Source: Candidatus Magasanikbacteria bacterium RIFOXYC2_FULL_42_28 (GTDB lineage Bacteria > Patescibacteria > ABY1 > Magasanikbacterales > GWA2-37-8). Taken from it: 64,000 bases of DNA. The DNA lies in contig MFQZ01000003.1 of the NCBI GenBank assembly GCA_001784435.1, forward strand, positions 5,291 to 69,290, given 5' to 3'. Each line of letters begins with the position of its first letter. The stretch's first letter is position 1. Both the position numbers and the translations under genes were made by a program. This document shows positions 8,492 through 16,729 of this stretch, one piece after another. The notes beneath the pieces are model-generated. The model was not told the DNA's origin, did no database searches, and saw only the letters and a list, made by a program, of their open reading frames with translations.

Positions 8492-9118
8492 TTAAGCCAA
8501 ATTTTCTGCCACACTATACTCTTGCAACGCCTTTTTAATTTTCTGCTCGCTTACTTCATAACCTGGCAAAAAATAAACTTTCTCGCTATAATTAATATCA
8601 TTAAAATACGCTAACTGCTCTCTAAAAATTCTTCCATTAAACTCACCACCAAATATTGCTTTCCCGGCTTTGGTTATTTCTACGACTGAATGATGATCAC
8701 GAATGATAAAATATAAGTCAACATAATCTTTCCATTTTGCTCGCCGCCCCAAAGCGTACGCTTTCATCGCGGCCAAAGTAAGCAAATCCGGAAAACGCAG
8801 TAACTTGTCAAAATTTTTGCTATAATCAATTTTGAATGGATATTGAAAAAAAGTCAACTGTACTTGTCCAATAAAAAAAGTAAATTGACCATCTTCGTCC
8901 TTATACACCGTTTTTATCTTTCGTCGGCTCTTAGTAATCGCTTTTCTAATTTTGGCATTATCAAATTTCTCCAAAGAAAACAAATCAAAATCAATTGACT
9001 GACGATGGCCAATTTGCAAAGCAATAGCCGTTCCTCCCACCAAACCAAATTTTTTAGTAAATTTTCCCACTAACGGCAAGAGTTGACGTTGTTCCTCTGA
9101 TAAAATTTCTGGATGCAT
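8492..9118 (-). CDS. AbiEii-like nucleotidyltransferase (putative toxin)
   Basis: 208 residues. The nucleotidyltransferase motif FGLVGGTAIALQIGHRQSIDFDLF (GG, then DFDLF) lies near residues 24-47, and the basic LLTLAAMKAYALGRRAKWKDYVDL segment near 115-135 is the second AbiEii-type signature. The gene follows a small protein gene by five bases, the order partner-first then nucleotidyltransferase found in toxin-antitoxin pairs. The family transfers nucleotides to tRNA or proteins in the studied members; activity here is inferred. A second, more canonical AbiE pair is at 49436-50990. Confidence 0.75.
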   Translation of the reverse strand: MHPEILSEEQRQLLPLVGKFTKKFGLVGGTAIALQIGHRQSIDFDLFSLEKFDNAKIRKAITKSRRKIKTVYKDEDGQFTFFIGQVQLTFFQYPFKIDYSKNFDKLLRFPDLLTLAAMKAYALGRRAKWKDYVDLYFIIRDHHSVVEITKAGKAIFGGEFNGRIFREQLAYFNDINYSEKVYFLPGYEVSEQKIKKALQEYSVAENLA

Positions 9119-9123
9119 AATAT

Positions 9124-9387
9124 TTAGCGGTGTTTATCAAAATAAAGATTGAAGAAATTAGTTGTTTTTTCATCATAATTCGTCCGCCCCCACTTCTTTG
9201 GCTTGGAATCGGCGCGAAAAATTTTCGCGGTTTTTTCCATCCCTAAAATTTTAATCAATTTTTGCACATCATCCCAATCGCCATAATTCAAAGTGGCTTC
9301 CACAATGGACTCAGCCCCGAGGGAGTCATAATCCTTCACATACCAAATCAGATATTTTCTTTTTTTAATAAAATCGTGAATTGTCAT
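9124..9387 (-). CDS. small partner protein of AbiEii-like gene (DUF6922-like, putative antitoxin)
   Basis: About 87 residues from the ATG at 9387. An upstream in-frame GTG at 9408 would add seven residues and is less likely. The pattern RKYLIWYVKD...ESIVEATLNYGDWDDVQKLIKILG resembles the small helical DUF6922 proteins that accompany AbiEii nucleotidyltransferases. Five bases separate it from the downstream gene, so the two should be co-translated. The antitoxin role rests on context only. Confidence 0.65.
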   Translation of the reverse strand: MTIHDFIKKRKYLIWYVKDYDSLGAESIVEATLNYGDWDDVQKLIKILGMEKTAKIFRADSKPKKWGRTNYDEKTTNFFNLYFDKHR

Positions 9388-9408
9388 ATAAATATTGGCT
9401 ATATTCAC

Positions 9409-9717
9409 CTATATTATATCATAATTTGACGAAAAAATCAATATCATTTCCCCCTCAATCTCTACCGCTCCGCCCTCATATTCCCCCGCGTGCGCCGCTT
9501 GTCCTTCATACACCGGCGCCTTCTGATCCAAATGTAAATTCAATTCCCAATTTGCGCCGGCGTCTTTAACATATAAATGAAATCGGGGATACAACATCCC
9601 CCGCACCGGATGGCGCGCGTAACTTTTCTCGCCCCGAAACATTTTCAAACCATAGCCACAGCGACGGACAAATTTATCAACGTCGGGGATTTTAGTTTTT
9701 AATAATGGAATTTTCAT
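9409..9717 (-). CDS. conserved hypothetical protein
   Basis: 102 residues. It is not recognised with confidence. It has no membrane segment or signal peptide. The second half (RFHLYVKDAGANWELNLHLDQK and EGGAVEIEGEMILIF) alternates hydrophobic and polar residues, as expected for a beta-rich soluble domain. It ends immediately before the putative antitoxin gene and may belong to the same minus-strand unit. Confidence 0.6.
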   Translation of the reverse strand: MKIPLLKTKIPDVDKFVRRCGYGLKMFRGEKSYARHPVRGMLYPRFHLYVKDAGANWELNLHLDQKAPVYEGQAAHAGEYEGGAVEIEGEMILIFSSNYDII

Positions 9718-9725
9718 ATTTTTGT

Positions 9726-9764
9726 TGTCATTGCGAGCCCAAAGGGGCGTGGCAATCTCTATTT
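9726..9764. repeat. dispersed TCATTGCGAG...GGCAATCTCT repeat
   Basis: Starts TGTCATTGCGAGC and ends GTGGCAATCTCT. Related members are at 11419-11451 (inverted), 22844-22931 (inside miaA), 39191-39204 (partial) and 42852-42903 (inverted). Confidence 0.65.
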
Positions 9765-9770
9765 CATCTA

Positions 9771-11258
9771 TTATTTTATTTTCCGCACCACTCCCTTATC
9801 CGCATCCACCTCCACCATATCGCCGTCTTTAAAAATTTTAGTGGCATTTTTAAAACTTACCACGCACGGCACACCGAACTCGCGCGCCACCACCGCCGCA
9901 TGGCAAGTCAAACTCCCCACTTCGGTAACAATCGCACCGGCATTTTTCATGGCCGGTAAATAATCCACCATTGTAACCACACTAATCATAATATCGCCCT
10001 TTTTTACTTTATAATTATCTTGCGGACCGGCAACTATTTTCGCTTGACCAACTGTTCGCCCAACGCTGGCACAAATACCTTTGCCACTATTATTTTCTCC
10101 AATGTACCCGGTAGTTTTTTCTAAATAAGCAAATAATTTTTTTGCTTCGGACGTAGTAAATATATATCTTTTTAACATCGCTTTATCATATCCATAACCA
10201 CAAATTTCCCGCCGATCGCCCAATATTTTTTCGACATTTAATTCTCCTCGTAACGCTAATACCACCTCATGTTCATACAAAGTGCGCAACTGTTTAACTG
10301 ATAAAAATAACCGTTTACATATTTCTTTATACAACGGCAATACCTGGAAAGTGCAATAACTCATTAAATATTCCGCTTCATTACGCGCGTCCAATGCCAA
10401 ACTAAAATCTATAAATACTTGCAACTCACGCTTGGATAAATTATACTTTTTTACAATATTAAAAATATCATTTCTACGTACACGCGTATATTTTTTTAAT
10501 TCATTAAATTGGCGACTTAGTTCGTCAACATCTCGATTTTGCAATTCTACCAACTCTTCTTCGTAATGTTTGGCGCCCCACGGCTCACCATACGCCGCCA
10601 CCGGCATCCAACCAAAATTCTTGGCCAACCGCATTGCTGAAATTTTTAATTCATAACCTGATTTAATCTTAATTACCTCACCCAAAACCGCGCGCTTCTC
10701 TTTTAAAGTTGTAGAAATTTCATCTGGTTTTGTTAAAATAAATAACGCCTTAAAATATTCCGGCGAATTGTCCGCCAAACCTTTACTAATTAGAATCTCC
10801 CGCATCGGCGAATTCCAATAATCTTCCGCAATCCAACCAATTTGATCAAATACGGTAGCGCGATGAACCCAATCCCGATTAGTTTGATACATTTTAATCA
10901 ATTCCGGTGTAGATAATTTAGCCACCTGCGCTACACCAACTTTTAGCAAACTTTTCAACAGTTGCGCGCGTAAATTATAGAATTTCAATAATTTCTTTTC
11001 AATAAATTTATAATCTTTTTTAGTGCTATTTTTTATATATTTATTCAACTTTTCAAAAAACCATTCAGGAAAATACGCGTGCTGATAAACATTGTTATTT
11101 TCAGCAGTACTAACAATAAGAGTGCCTTTTCCAAAACCAAAGGTCTTCTTAAAATAGCGCGCTGACTCTGGCCCATGCCAAGCTTCAGTATCCAAAGGAT
11201 ATACACTCCACTTCCCCATTTTCTTCAATTTTATTTTATAATAATTTTCGTGAGGCAT
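9771..11258 (-). CDS. PEP-utilising enzyme mobile-domain protein
   Basis: 495 residues. The C-terminal 110 residues form the swivelling phosphohistidine domain of PEP synthase/PPDK-type enzymes: GQAKIVAG, GDIMISVVTMVDYLPAMKNA and the phospho-His site TEVGSLTCHAAVVARE with His about 453, followed by FGVPCVV. The preceding 370 residues are mostly helical, lack the ATP-grasp and PEP-binding barrel, and are not recognised. It could be a phosphocarrier or a cryptic sugar/antibiotic phosphotransferase relative; the substrate is unknown. Such truncated architectures occur widely in Patescibacteria. Confidence 0.75.
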   Translation of the reverse strand: MPHENYYKIKLKKMGKWSVYPLDTEAWHGPESARYFKKTFGFGKGTLIVSTAENNNVYQHAYFPEWFFEKLNKYIKNSTKKDYKFIEKKLLKFYNLRAQLLKSLLKVGVAQVAKLSTPELIKMYQTNRDWVHRATVFDQIGWIAEDYWNSPMREILISKGLADNSPEYFKALFILTKPDEISTTLKEKRAVLGEVIKIKSGYELKISAMRLAKNFGWMPVAAYGEPWGAKHYEEELVELQNRDVDELSRQFNELKKYTRVRRNDIFNIVKKYNLSKRELQVFIDFSLALDARNEAEYLMSYCTFQVLPLYKEICKRLFLSVKQLRTLYEHEVVLALRGELNVEKILGDRREICGYGYDKAMLKRYIFTTSEAKKLFAYLEKTTGYIGENNSGKGICASVGRTVGQAKIVAGPQDNYKVKKGDIMISVVTMVDYLPAMKNAGAIVTEVGSLTCHAAVVAREFGVPCVVSFKNATKIFKDGDMVEVDADKGVVRKIK

Positions 11259-11322
11259 ACAGACAAATTTACTATTAATCCTATCTTACCAGCAATCCCC
11301 ACTTTTTTCAATCCTTTAGCAT

Positions 11323-11351
11323 TTGACCCCCACACCAATTTGCGGTAAAAT
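11323..11351 (+). promoter_or_regulatory. promoter for the sugar transferase gene
   Basis: TTGACC at 11323-11328, 17 bases, TAAAAT at 11346-11351. It gives a leader of about 100 bases that carries the hairpin and repeat listed next. Confidence 0.65.
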
Positions 11352-11383
11352 GACAGTGCCGACCGACGAATACCCCACCCTCG

Positions 11384-11451
11384 CCCTCCCCTTTTTATAA
11401 AGGGAGGGGAAACCGAGATTGCCGCGTTGTTTCACTCCTCGCAATGACAAA
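11384..11451. repeat. hairpin plus dispersed repeat in a leader
   Basis: CCCTCCCCTTT/AAAGGGAGGGG forms a stem with a short AT loop at about 11388-11411, then GAGATTGCCGCG...CTCGCAATGACAA, an inverted member of the TCATTGCGAG family. Confidence 0.6.
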
Positions 11452-11459
11452 TAAACCCT

Positions 11460-12878
11460 ATGAAACGCTTTGAACTATTTTTCACTTTTTTACAATTACC
11501 GCTGGATTACGCCGCTTTGGTACTCGCCGGATTCACGGCCTATACCTTGCGTTTTTCCGATTTCGCCATTTCTATTCGGCCGGTAATTTTTAATTTATCT
11601 TGGGAAAAATATTGGCCGCTCGTACTGGCTGTCTCGGCGCTTTGGGTGATGATTTTTGCGATTTCCGGATTATATAGTGCCGATCCTAACCGTAAATTCG
11701 CCGCTGAATTTTCCAAAATAATTTTGGCCTGCTCCACCGGATTTTCGGCCATCACAATTTACGTTTTTTTTACTTTACAAAAATTTGATTCCCGCTTTTT
11801 GGTTTTAGCCGGTTGGATTTTGGCGATGATTTTTGTGGTATTTGCTCGCATGCTGATGCGCGCTTTTAAAGCCGGCCTGCACTACGGCGGATTTGGCTTA
11901 CGCTTGGTAGGAATTATTGGTGCCGAAGAAATTGCCGAAACCATTGCTTCGGAACTTGATGGGCGCCGCTATTTGGGATACAAAGTCGTAGGAATTTTTC
12001 CGCATTTTAATCAAGAGACGTCCAAACGATTGCTCACCTTAAATCCGGATGAAATTTTATTCACCGACCCCAAAGCACACGAAGCCGATACTTTAAAAGC
12101 CATTGATTTTGCCAATGAACATCATTTGACTTTTAAATATTCCGCTGATCTTTTTTCTACCATTTCCACCAACATGACTGTCTCAACTTTGGCCGGCGTG
12201 CCGATAATTGAACTCAAACGCGCGCGTATCACGAGTTGGGGTAGAATTATCAAACGCTTAATTGACATCGTTGGCGGGCTGACTTTATTGTTAATTTGCG
12301 TTCCGATATATTTAATTATCACCCTCATAATTTTAATTGAAACCGGCCGGCCGATAATTTACAAAAATGAACGCGTGGGACAAGAAGGCAAAAAATTTAA
12401 CGCCTATAAATTCCGATCACTCTATCAGAAATTTTGCACTGGAAGGCAGTTTGGCGAAGACGGCCAAATGGCTTTACAAAAAGAACAAGAATTAATTTCC
12501 GCGCAAAGTATTAAATCCGGACCGGTTTATAAAATTCAAGACGACCCGCGCGTGACGCCTTTCGGCCGATTTATTCGTCGTTTTAGTTTGGACGAGATTC
12601 CCCAATTTTTAAATGTATTGCTTGGTAATATGAGTTTAGTTGGTCCGCGCCCACATCAACCGCGCGAAGTGGCCAAATATGAAAAGCAACAAAAAATTGT
12701 CATGGCGGTTAAGCCGGGCATGTCCGGCCTGGCCCAAGTTTCCGGCCGCAGTAATTTAAGTTTTGAAGATGAAATAAAGTTAGATACTTTTTATTTAGAA
12801 AATTGGACGATTTTAATGGATGTGATAATTATTTTAAAAACGCCGTTTGTGGTGATTAGACGAAAAGGGGCGTGGTAA
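11460..12878 (+). CDS. undecaprenyl-phosphate sugar phosphotransferase (WbaP/ExoY type)
   Basis: 472 residues. Five hydrophobic helices lie in the first 140 residues, then a Rossmann-like domain (GGFGLRLVGIIGAEEIAE), then a sixth helix (VGGLTLLLICVPIYLIITL) and the bacterial sugar-transferase catalytic domain with KNERVGQEGKKFNAYKFRS, DDPRVTPFGRFIRRFSLDE, PQFLNVLLGNMSLVGPRP and KPGMSGLAQVSGR. It moves a sugar-1-phosphate onto undecaprenyl phosphate, the first step in surface polysaccharide synthesis. The glycosyltransferase genes downstream suit this pathway. Confidence 0.92.
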   Translation: MKRFELFFTFLQLPLDYAALVLAGFTAYTLRFSDFAISIRPVIFNLSWEKYWPLVLAVSALWVMIFAISGLYSADPNRKFAAEFSKIILACSTGFSAITIYVFFTLQKFDSRFLVLAGWILAMIFVVFARMLMRAFKAGLHYGGFGLRLVGIIGAEEIAETIASELDGRRYLGYKVVGIFPHFNQETSKRLLTLNPDEILFTDPKAHEADTLKAIDFANEHHLTFKYSADLFSTISTNMTVSTLAGVPIIELKRARITSWGRIIKRLIDIVGGLTLLLICVPIYLIITLIILIETGRPIIYKNERVGQEGKKFNAYKFRSLYQKFCTGRQFGEDGQMALQKEQELISAQSIKSGPVYKIQDDPRVTPFGRFIRRFSLDEIPQFLNVLLGNMSLVGPRPHQPREVAKYEKQQKIVMAVKPGMSGLAQVSGRSNLSFEDEIKLDTFYLENWTILMDVIIILKTPFVVIRRKGAW

Positions 12879-12906
12879 TAAAAATTAAACACTAAATACT
12901 AAACCA

Positions 12907-12987
12907 TAAATTCTAAACAAGTTCAAATGTTCAAAATACAAATTTTAAACACTTTGAATTTTAGATTTTGAAATTGTTTAGAATTTA
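12907..12987. repeat. AT-rich inverted repeat spacer
   Basis: TAAATTCTAAACAA (12907-12920) is repeated in inverted form as TTGTTTAGAATTTA (12974-12987) about 53 bases away, in a low-complexity spacer between the sugar transferase and the glycosyltransferase gene. Confidence 0.7.
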
Positions 12988-13012
12988 GGACTTAGAGTTT
13001 AGAGTTTCAATT

Positions 13013-14131
13013 ATGCGCGTAGCGCTAGTACACGACTATCTATTCCAAGACGGCGGAGCCGAAAGAGTGCTCCGCGCCCTCCATGAAATTTGGCCCGAGG
13101 CGCCGATTTTTGTTTTGTTTCATAATAAAGAAAAAATCAGTTCATCGGCCGAAACGCGCGAATCATTTTTAGCCAAATTACCGGGCGGACGCACCGCGTT
13201 TCAATGGTATCTCCCTTGGATGCCGCTGGCCACTGAGCGCCATGATTTATCCGGCTTTGATTTGGTAATTTCTTCGTCCAGTATTTTCGCCAAAGGCATT
13301 ATCACTTCCCCGGGCACTTTGCATATTTCTTACTGCCACACGCCGGCGCGCTTTTTGTGGGCCGATGGCCACGAATATTTATCTGATTTAAAACATTCGC
13401 CTTTTGTCAAACTGATTTTACCCGGACTAATTCATCGTTTGCGTTTGTGGGACCAAATGAGCACGGCGCGCGTGGACCGCATCGTTGCCAATTCGCACAC
13501 CGTGCGCAATCGCATTTTAAAATATTATCGACGCGACTCGGAAGTGATTTACCCGCCAGTAAATACTAAACTTTTCAAAGCCAGCCCGCTCGTGGAAAAT
13601 TATTTTGTCGCCGGTGGTCGGCTCGTCCCTTACAAACGATTAGATCTGGCCGTCAAGACATTCAATCGCCTTAAACTGCCGTTAAAAATTTTTGGCATTG
13701 GGCCGGAATTAACATACTTACAAAAAATCGCCAAATCCAACATTGAATTTTTAGGAAAAATATCCGAAATGGATAAAGCGAGTTTACTCGCCCACGCCCA
13801 AGCGTTTATCCACCCTCAATTGGAGGACTTTGGCATCACGCCGGTCGAATCAATGGCCGCCGGCCGGCCGGTAATCGCCTATGGCCAAGGTGGAGCCACC
13901 GAGACCATCACCCACGGTGAAACCGGTGTCTTATTTCCCCGCCAAAATTGGGAATCACTTTATCAAGCCGTGCGAGATTTTGACGGCAAGGCCTGGGATA
14001 GCGAAAAGTTACACGCCCAAGCGGAAAAATTTTCTACCGAAGAATTTAAACAAAAAATCAGCCGATACGTGGCTGACTCTTATGATGAATTCAAAAAAGG
14101 TTTTAATCAGTGCGAGTTGAAATTAAAATAA
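13013..14131 (+). CDS. glycosyltransferase family 4
   Basis: 372 residues with a GT-B fold. The N-terminal acceptor half starts MRVALVHDYLFQDGGAERVL, a typical GT4 opening with the GG loop. The C-terminal nucleotide-sugar half has VAGGRLVPYKRLDLAVKTF and the E-x7-E site in EDFGITPVESMAAGRPVIA with GGATETI. It probably adds a hexose, often mannose, to a lipid-linked polysaccharide. It lies downstream of the initiating sugar transferase and its last 9 bases overlap the convergent NRAMP gene. Confidence 0.9.
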   Translation: MRVALVHDYLFQDGGAERVLRALHEIWPEAPIFVLFHNKEKISSSAETRESFLAKLPGGRTAFQWYLPWMPLATERHDLSGFDLVISSSSIFAKGIITSPGTLHISYCHTPARFLWADGHEYLSDLKHSPFVKLILPGLIHRLRLWDQMSTARVDRIVANSHTVRNRILKYYRRDSEVIYPPVNTKLFKASPLVENYFVAGGRLVPYKRLDLAVKTFNRLKLPLKIFGIGPELTYLQKIAKSNIEFLGKISEMDKASLLAHAQAFIHPQLEDFGITPVESMAAGRPVIAYGQGGATETITHGETGVLFPRQNWESLYQAVRDFDGKAWDSEKLHAQAEKFSTEEFKQKISRYVADSYDEFKKGFNQCELKLK

Positions 14132-15412
14132 AATATCTTTCGCCCAATTGATAATGTGATCGCCCGCGTTGGGAAAAATACTAACAACGAGCAACAGTAA
14201 ACTCACGAGCGACAACCGCACCACCGCTTCCCAAGTAACCAAATTATACCAAAATTTTTGAAATTTGCTCGGTTCCGGTAGCCCGAGTTTTTTTGTTTTG
14301 TTCATGAGTAACGCCACGAACACCAAAATTACTGGGAGTAAAATCGCGTTCACCACCTGCGCCGAAACCATAATGTGAAACAACGACAAAAATGGCAACA
14401 GCACTATTACCGAAGCGATGCCAATTATTACCGCCATCAGTCCATAAAACCACGGGGCTTCTTTCCAGGTGCGATTCATGCCATATTCAAACCCCAAGGC
14501 CTCACAAATAGTATAGCTCGTGGTTAATGGCAAAATAAACGCGCCCAAAAGTGACGCGCAAAAAAATCCAAACCCAAACAAAAACTCGGCCCAGTTGCCC
14601 AAAATTGGCCGCAAGGATAAAGCGGCGCTTTTGGCGCTATCCACCACAATGCCATTATCATACAAAACATTTTTGGTAGTAATTATTATCATCGCCGCGA
14701 TCAAACAGGTAAAAAACGCGCTCAAAAATACTTCCCATTTCTCAATTTTAAAATACTTAGGGCTGACGCCTTTGTCTACGATATAGGACTGAATAAAAAA
14801 CTGCCCCCACGGCGTGACGGTCGTGCCCATAATGCCCAAAAATGCCACAAGATAGGCACTGCCAAAAGAAAAATGCGGCACTGTCAGCGCGCGCCCAACT
14901 TCGGCCCAATCCGGTTGCGCCATCACCGCCGCGAAAACATAAACAACAAAAAATAATGATATCAATAAAAAAAATCTTTCCACTTTTTTAAATGAACCTT
15001 TGTACAAAATCCACCAAATTAAAACCGCAAAAATCGGCACGGTGATAAATTTACTGACGCCAAAAATTTCAAATGAACTCGCGATACCAGCCATTTCCGA
15101 AGCCGACACCGCGGTATTGGCGATAAATAATGTTAAGAGCGCGAGCACGGTGGCGCGTACGCCGAAATTTTCCCGAATCAATGCCGACAGACCTTTGCCG
15201 GTATAAATTCCTAAACGCGCTCCGACGCTTTGAGTGACGAATAAAGTGATGACATTAAGCGTCAAAACCCATAACAATAGATAACCAAAACGCGAACCGG
15301 CGTAAGCGTAGGTGCTAATACCGCCGGCATCGTTATTAGCCGCGCCCGCGATGAGCCCGGGACCGACAACGCCCAGCGCAATCACAATTTTTGGCCAAAA
15401 ATTTTTAAACAT
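14123..15412 (-). CDS. NRAMP-family divalent metal transporter (NRMT-like)
   Basis: 429 residues with about 11 transmembrane helices. The helix 1 motif reads GPGLIAGAANNDAGGISTY rather than the DPGN of classical manganese/iron NRAMPs; the NDAGGIST form is found in the NRAMP-related magnesium/manganese branch. Conserved GTTVTPWGQFF is near residue 195. The gene begins seven bases after the stop of an MgtE-N/CBS protein on the same strand, which argues for magnesium or manganese import controlled by that partner. Substrate choice is inferred. Confidence 0.82.
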   Translation of the reverse strand: MFKNFWPKIVIALGVVGPGLIAGAANNDAGGISTYAYAGSRFGYLLLWVLTLNVITLFVTQSVGARLGIYTGKGLSALIRENFGVRATVLALLTLFIANTAVSASEMAGIASSFEIFGVSKFITVPIFAVLIWWILYKGSFKKVERFFLLISLFFVVYVFAAVMAQPDWAEVGRALTVPHFSFGSAYLVAFLGIMGTTVTPWGQFFIQSYIVDKGVSPKYFKIEKWEVFLSAFFTCLIAAMIIITTKNVLYDNGIVVDSAKSAALSLRPILGNWAEFLFGFGFFCASLLGAFILPLTTSYTICEALGFEYGMNRTWKEAPWFYGLMAVIIGIASVIVLLPFLSLFHIMVSAQVVNAILLPVILVFVALLMNKTKKLGLPEPSKFQKFWYNLVTWEAVVRLSLVSLLLLVVSIFPNAGDHIINWAKDILF

Positions 15413-15419
15413 AAAATAC

Positions 15420-16631
15420 TTACGCTCTCGGACGCATCGTGCGCATCACGTCGTCAATGGTAACCACCCCCAACATCTTGTGATCTTTGTCCAAAACCGC
15501 CACGCTAAACAAATTATAGCGCGTCATCATATCACAAATATAATTAAGATTATCATCCGGGCTTAGGGTCGGCAAACGCTTCTGTTTTTTGATTACTTCG
15601 CGCAATTTTTGTTCCGGTTTTGCCAAAAGCAAACGCCGCAGCGAAATAGCGCCTCGAAATACGCCTTCGGTATTAATACCATAAATATACAAAATGGAAC
15701 GAAATCGCGCGGAAAATTTACGAACTTCTTCCATTGCTTGCGCCACGGTCAAATCTAAACTAACCGGAATATAATCAACGGTCATAAGACCACCCGCCGT
15801 ATCATCGTCGTGCGCCAATAACTTCTTAACTGCTTGATGGCGCTCATCTCCTAAAAACGACAAATAAACCGCGGCATCAGATTTAGAAAATGATTGAATC
15901 AAATCCACCACTTCATCGGTGGACATATTATCTAAAATTTGGCGAATCCGCCCTGGGTCAAAACTTTTTAAAAATTTCTTTTGAGTTTCTTCATCCATTT
16001 CTTCCAACACTTTGGCGGCACTACGCGGATCTAAATAACCAACTAACTTACTACCGCGTTTTAAATGTAAGTCCTCGATAATATCGGCCATATCGGCCGG
16101 ATGCAAACGATGAAAATTACTGGCCAACGCCCCGATTTTTAAAGTCCCGCGCACGGGCGAAGCATCGCGCCAATCAATCAAATTGGTTTTAAGTAAATGA
16201 AAAACATCTAACCACAAAAGTCCAAGGCGCCGAAACAATCCGCGCACACTCACATCAATCCCCACCACGCGCATTTTATCGTCCACCACCGCGAAACGCA
16301 AATCATTGGCTCGCACCACGCGCGCGCCGTTGATATCCATAATTTGTTGATCGTAAATATCGTCCACGAGCGAAAGACAACCGGTGGGACGCTCGGTAAC
16401 GCGCTCTAATTTATCCCAAACCCGACGCAATACCACTCCGGATTTACTAATATGCTCGGTTTCTCCGTAAGGAATATAAAATAATCCTCCGCCTTTTCCG
16501 GCAATAACCAAAAATTCCAACGGAGCATATTCGCCGTCTTGTGATTTAATTAAAATATCTTTTAAGCGACCGACGACTTTTTCCGAAGCATCAGTGACAT
16601 CGGATTTTAAAATACCGCTAAAATACATCAT
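15420..16631 (-). CDS. PRC-barrel/MgtE-N/CBS protein, likely regulator of the adjacent metal transporter
   Basis: About 403 residues from the ATG at 16631; the frame extends 24 codons upstream through AT-rich sequence, but that stretch looks non-coding. A PRC-barrel-like N-terminus (GRLKDILI, EFLVIAGKGGGLFYIPY) is followed by a helical MgtE N domain (HPADMADIIEDL, LDPRSAAKVLEEMDEETQ) and two CBS domains at the C-terminus (AGGLMTVDYIPVSLDLTVAQAME, AVLDKDHKMLGVVTIDDVM). The transmembrane channel domain of MgtE is absent. Magnesium-sensing MgtE-N/CBS modules gate transport in MgtE, so here it may gate the NRAMP-like neighbour. Confidence 0.8.
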   Translation of the reverse strand: MMYFSGILKSDVTDASEKVVGRLKDILIKSQDGEYAPLEFLVIAGKGGGLFYIPYGETEHISKSGVVLRRVWDKLERVTERPTGCLSLVDDIYDQQIMDINGARVVRANDLRFAVVDDKMRVVGIDVSVRGLFRRLGLLWLDVFHLLKTNLIDWRDASPVRGTLKIGALASNFHRLHPADMADIIEDLHLKRGSKLVGYLDPRSAAKVLEEMDEETQKKFLKSFDPGRIRQILDNMSTDEVVDLIQSFSKSDAAVYLSFLGDERHQAVKKLLAHDDDTAGGLMTVDYIPVSLDLTVAQAMEEVRKFSARFRSILYIYGINTEGVFRGAISLRRLLLAKPEQKLREVIKKQKRLPTLSPDDNLNYICDMMTRYNLFSVAVLDKDHKMLGVVTIDDVMRTMRPRA

Positions 16632-16729
16632 ATTGGCGACATTAAATTTCAGCTTAATTATACCCCCAAAAAACAAAAAAATCAATATGGACAAAACTAC
16701 CAAAAAAAGATATGATTAAGAAAGAATAT

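Noticed and set aside
12880..13012. Small RNA gene in the AT-rich spacer
   Set aside because: The inverted repeat is AT-only and resembles other low-complexity spacers in this window; no promoter or terminator pairs with it.
16632..16703. N-terminal 24-residue hydrophobic extension of the MgtE-N/CBS protein
   Set aside because: It is AT-rich upstream sequence and the PRC-barrel-like fold starts at the later ATG pair.
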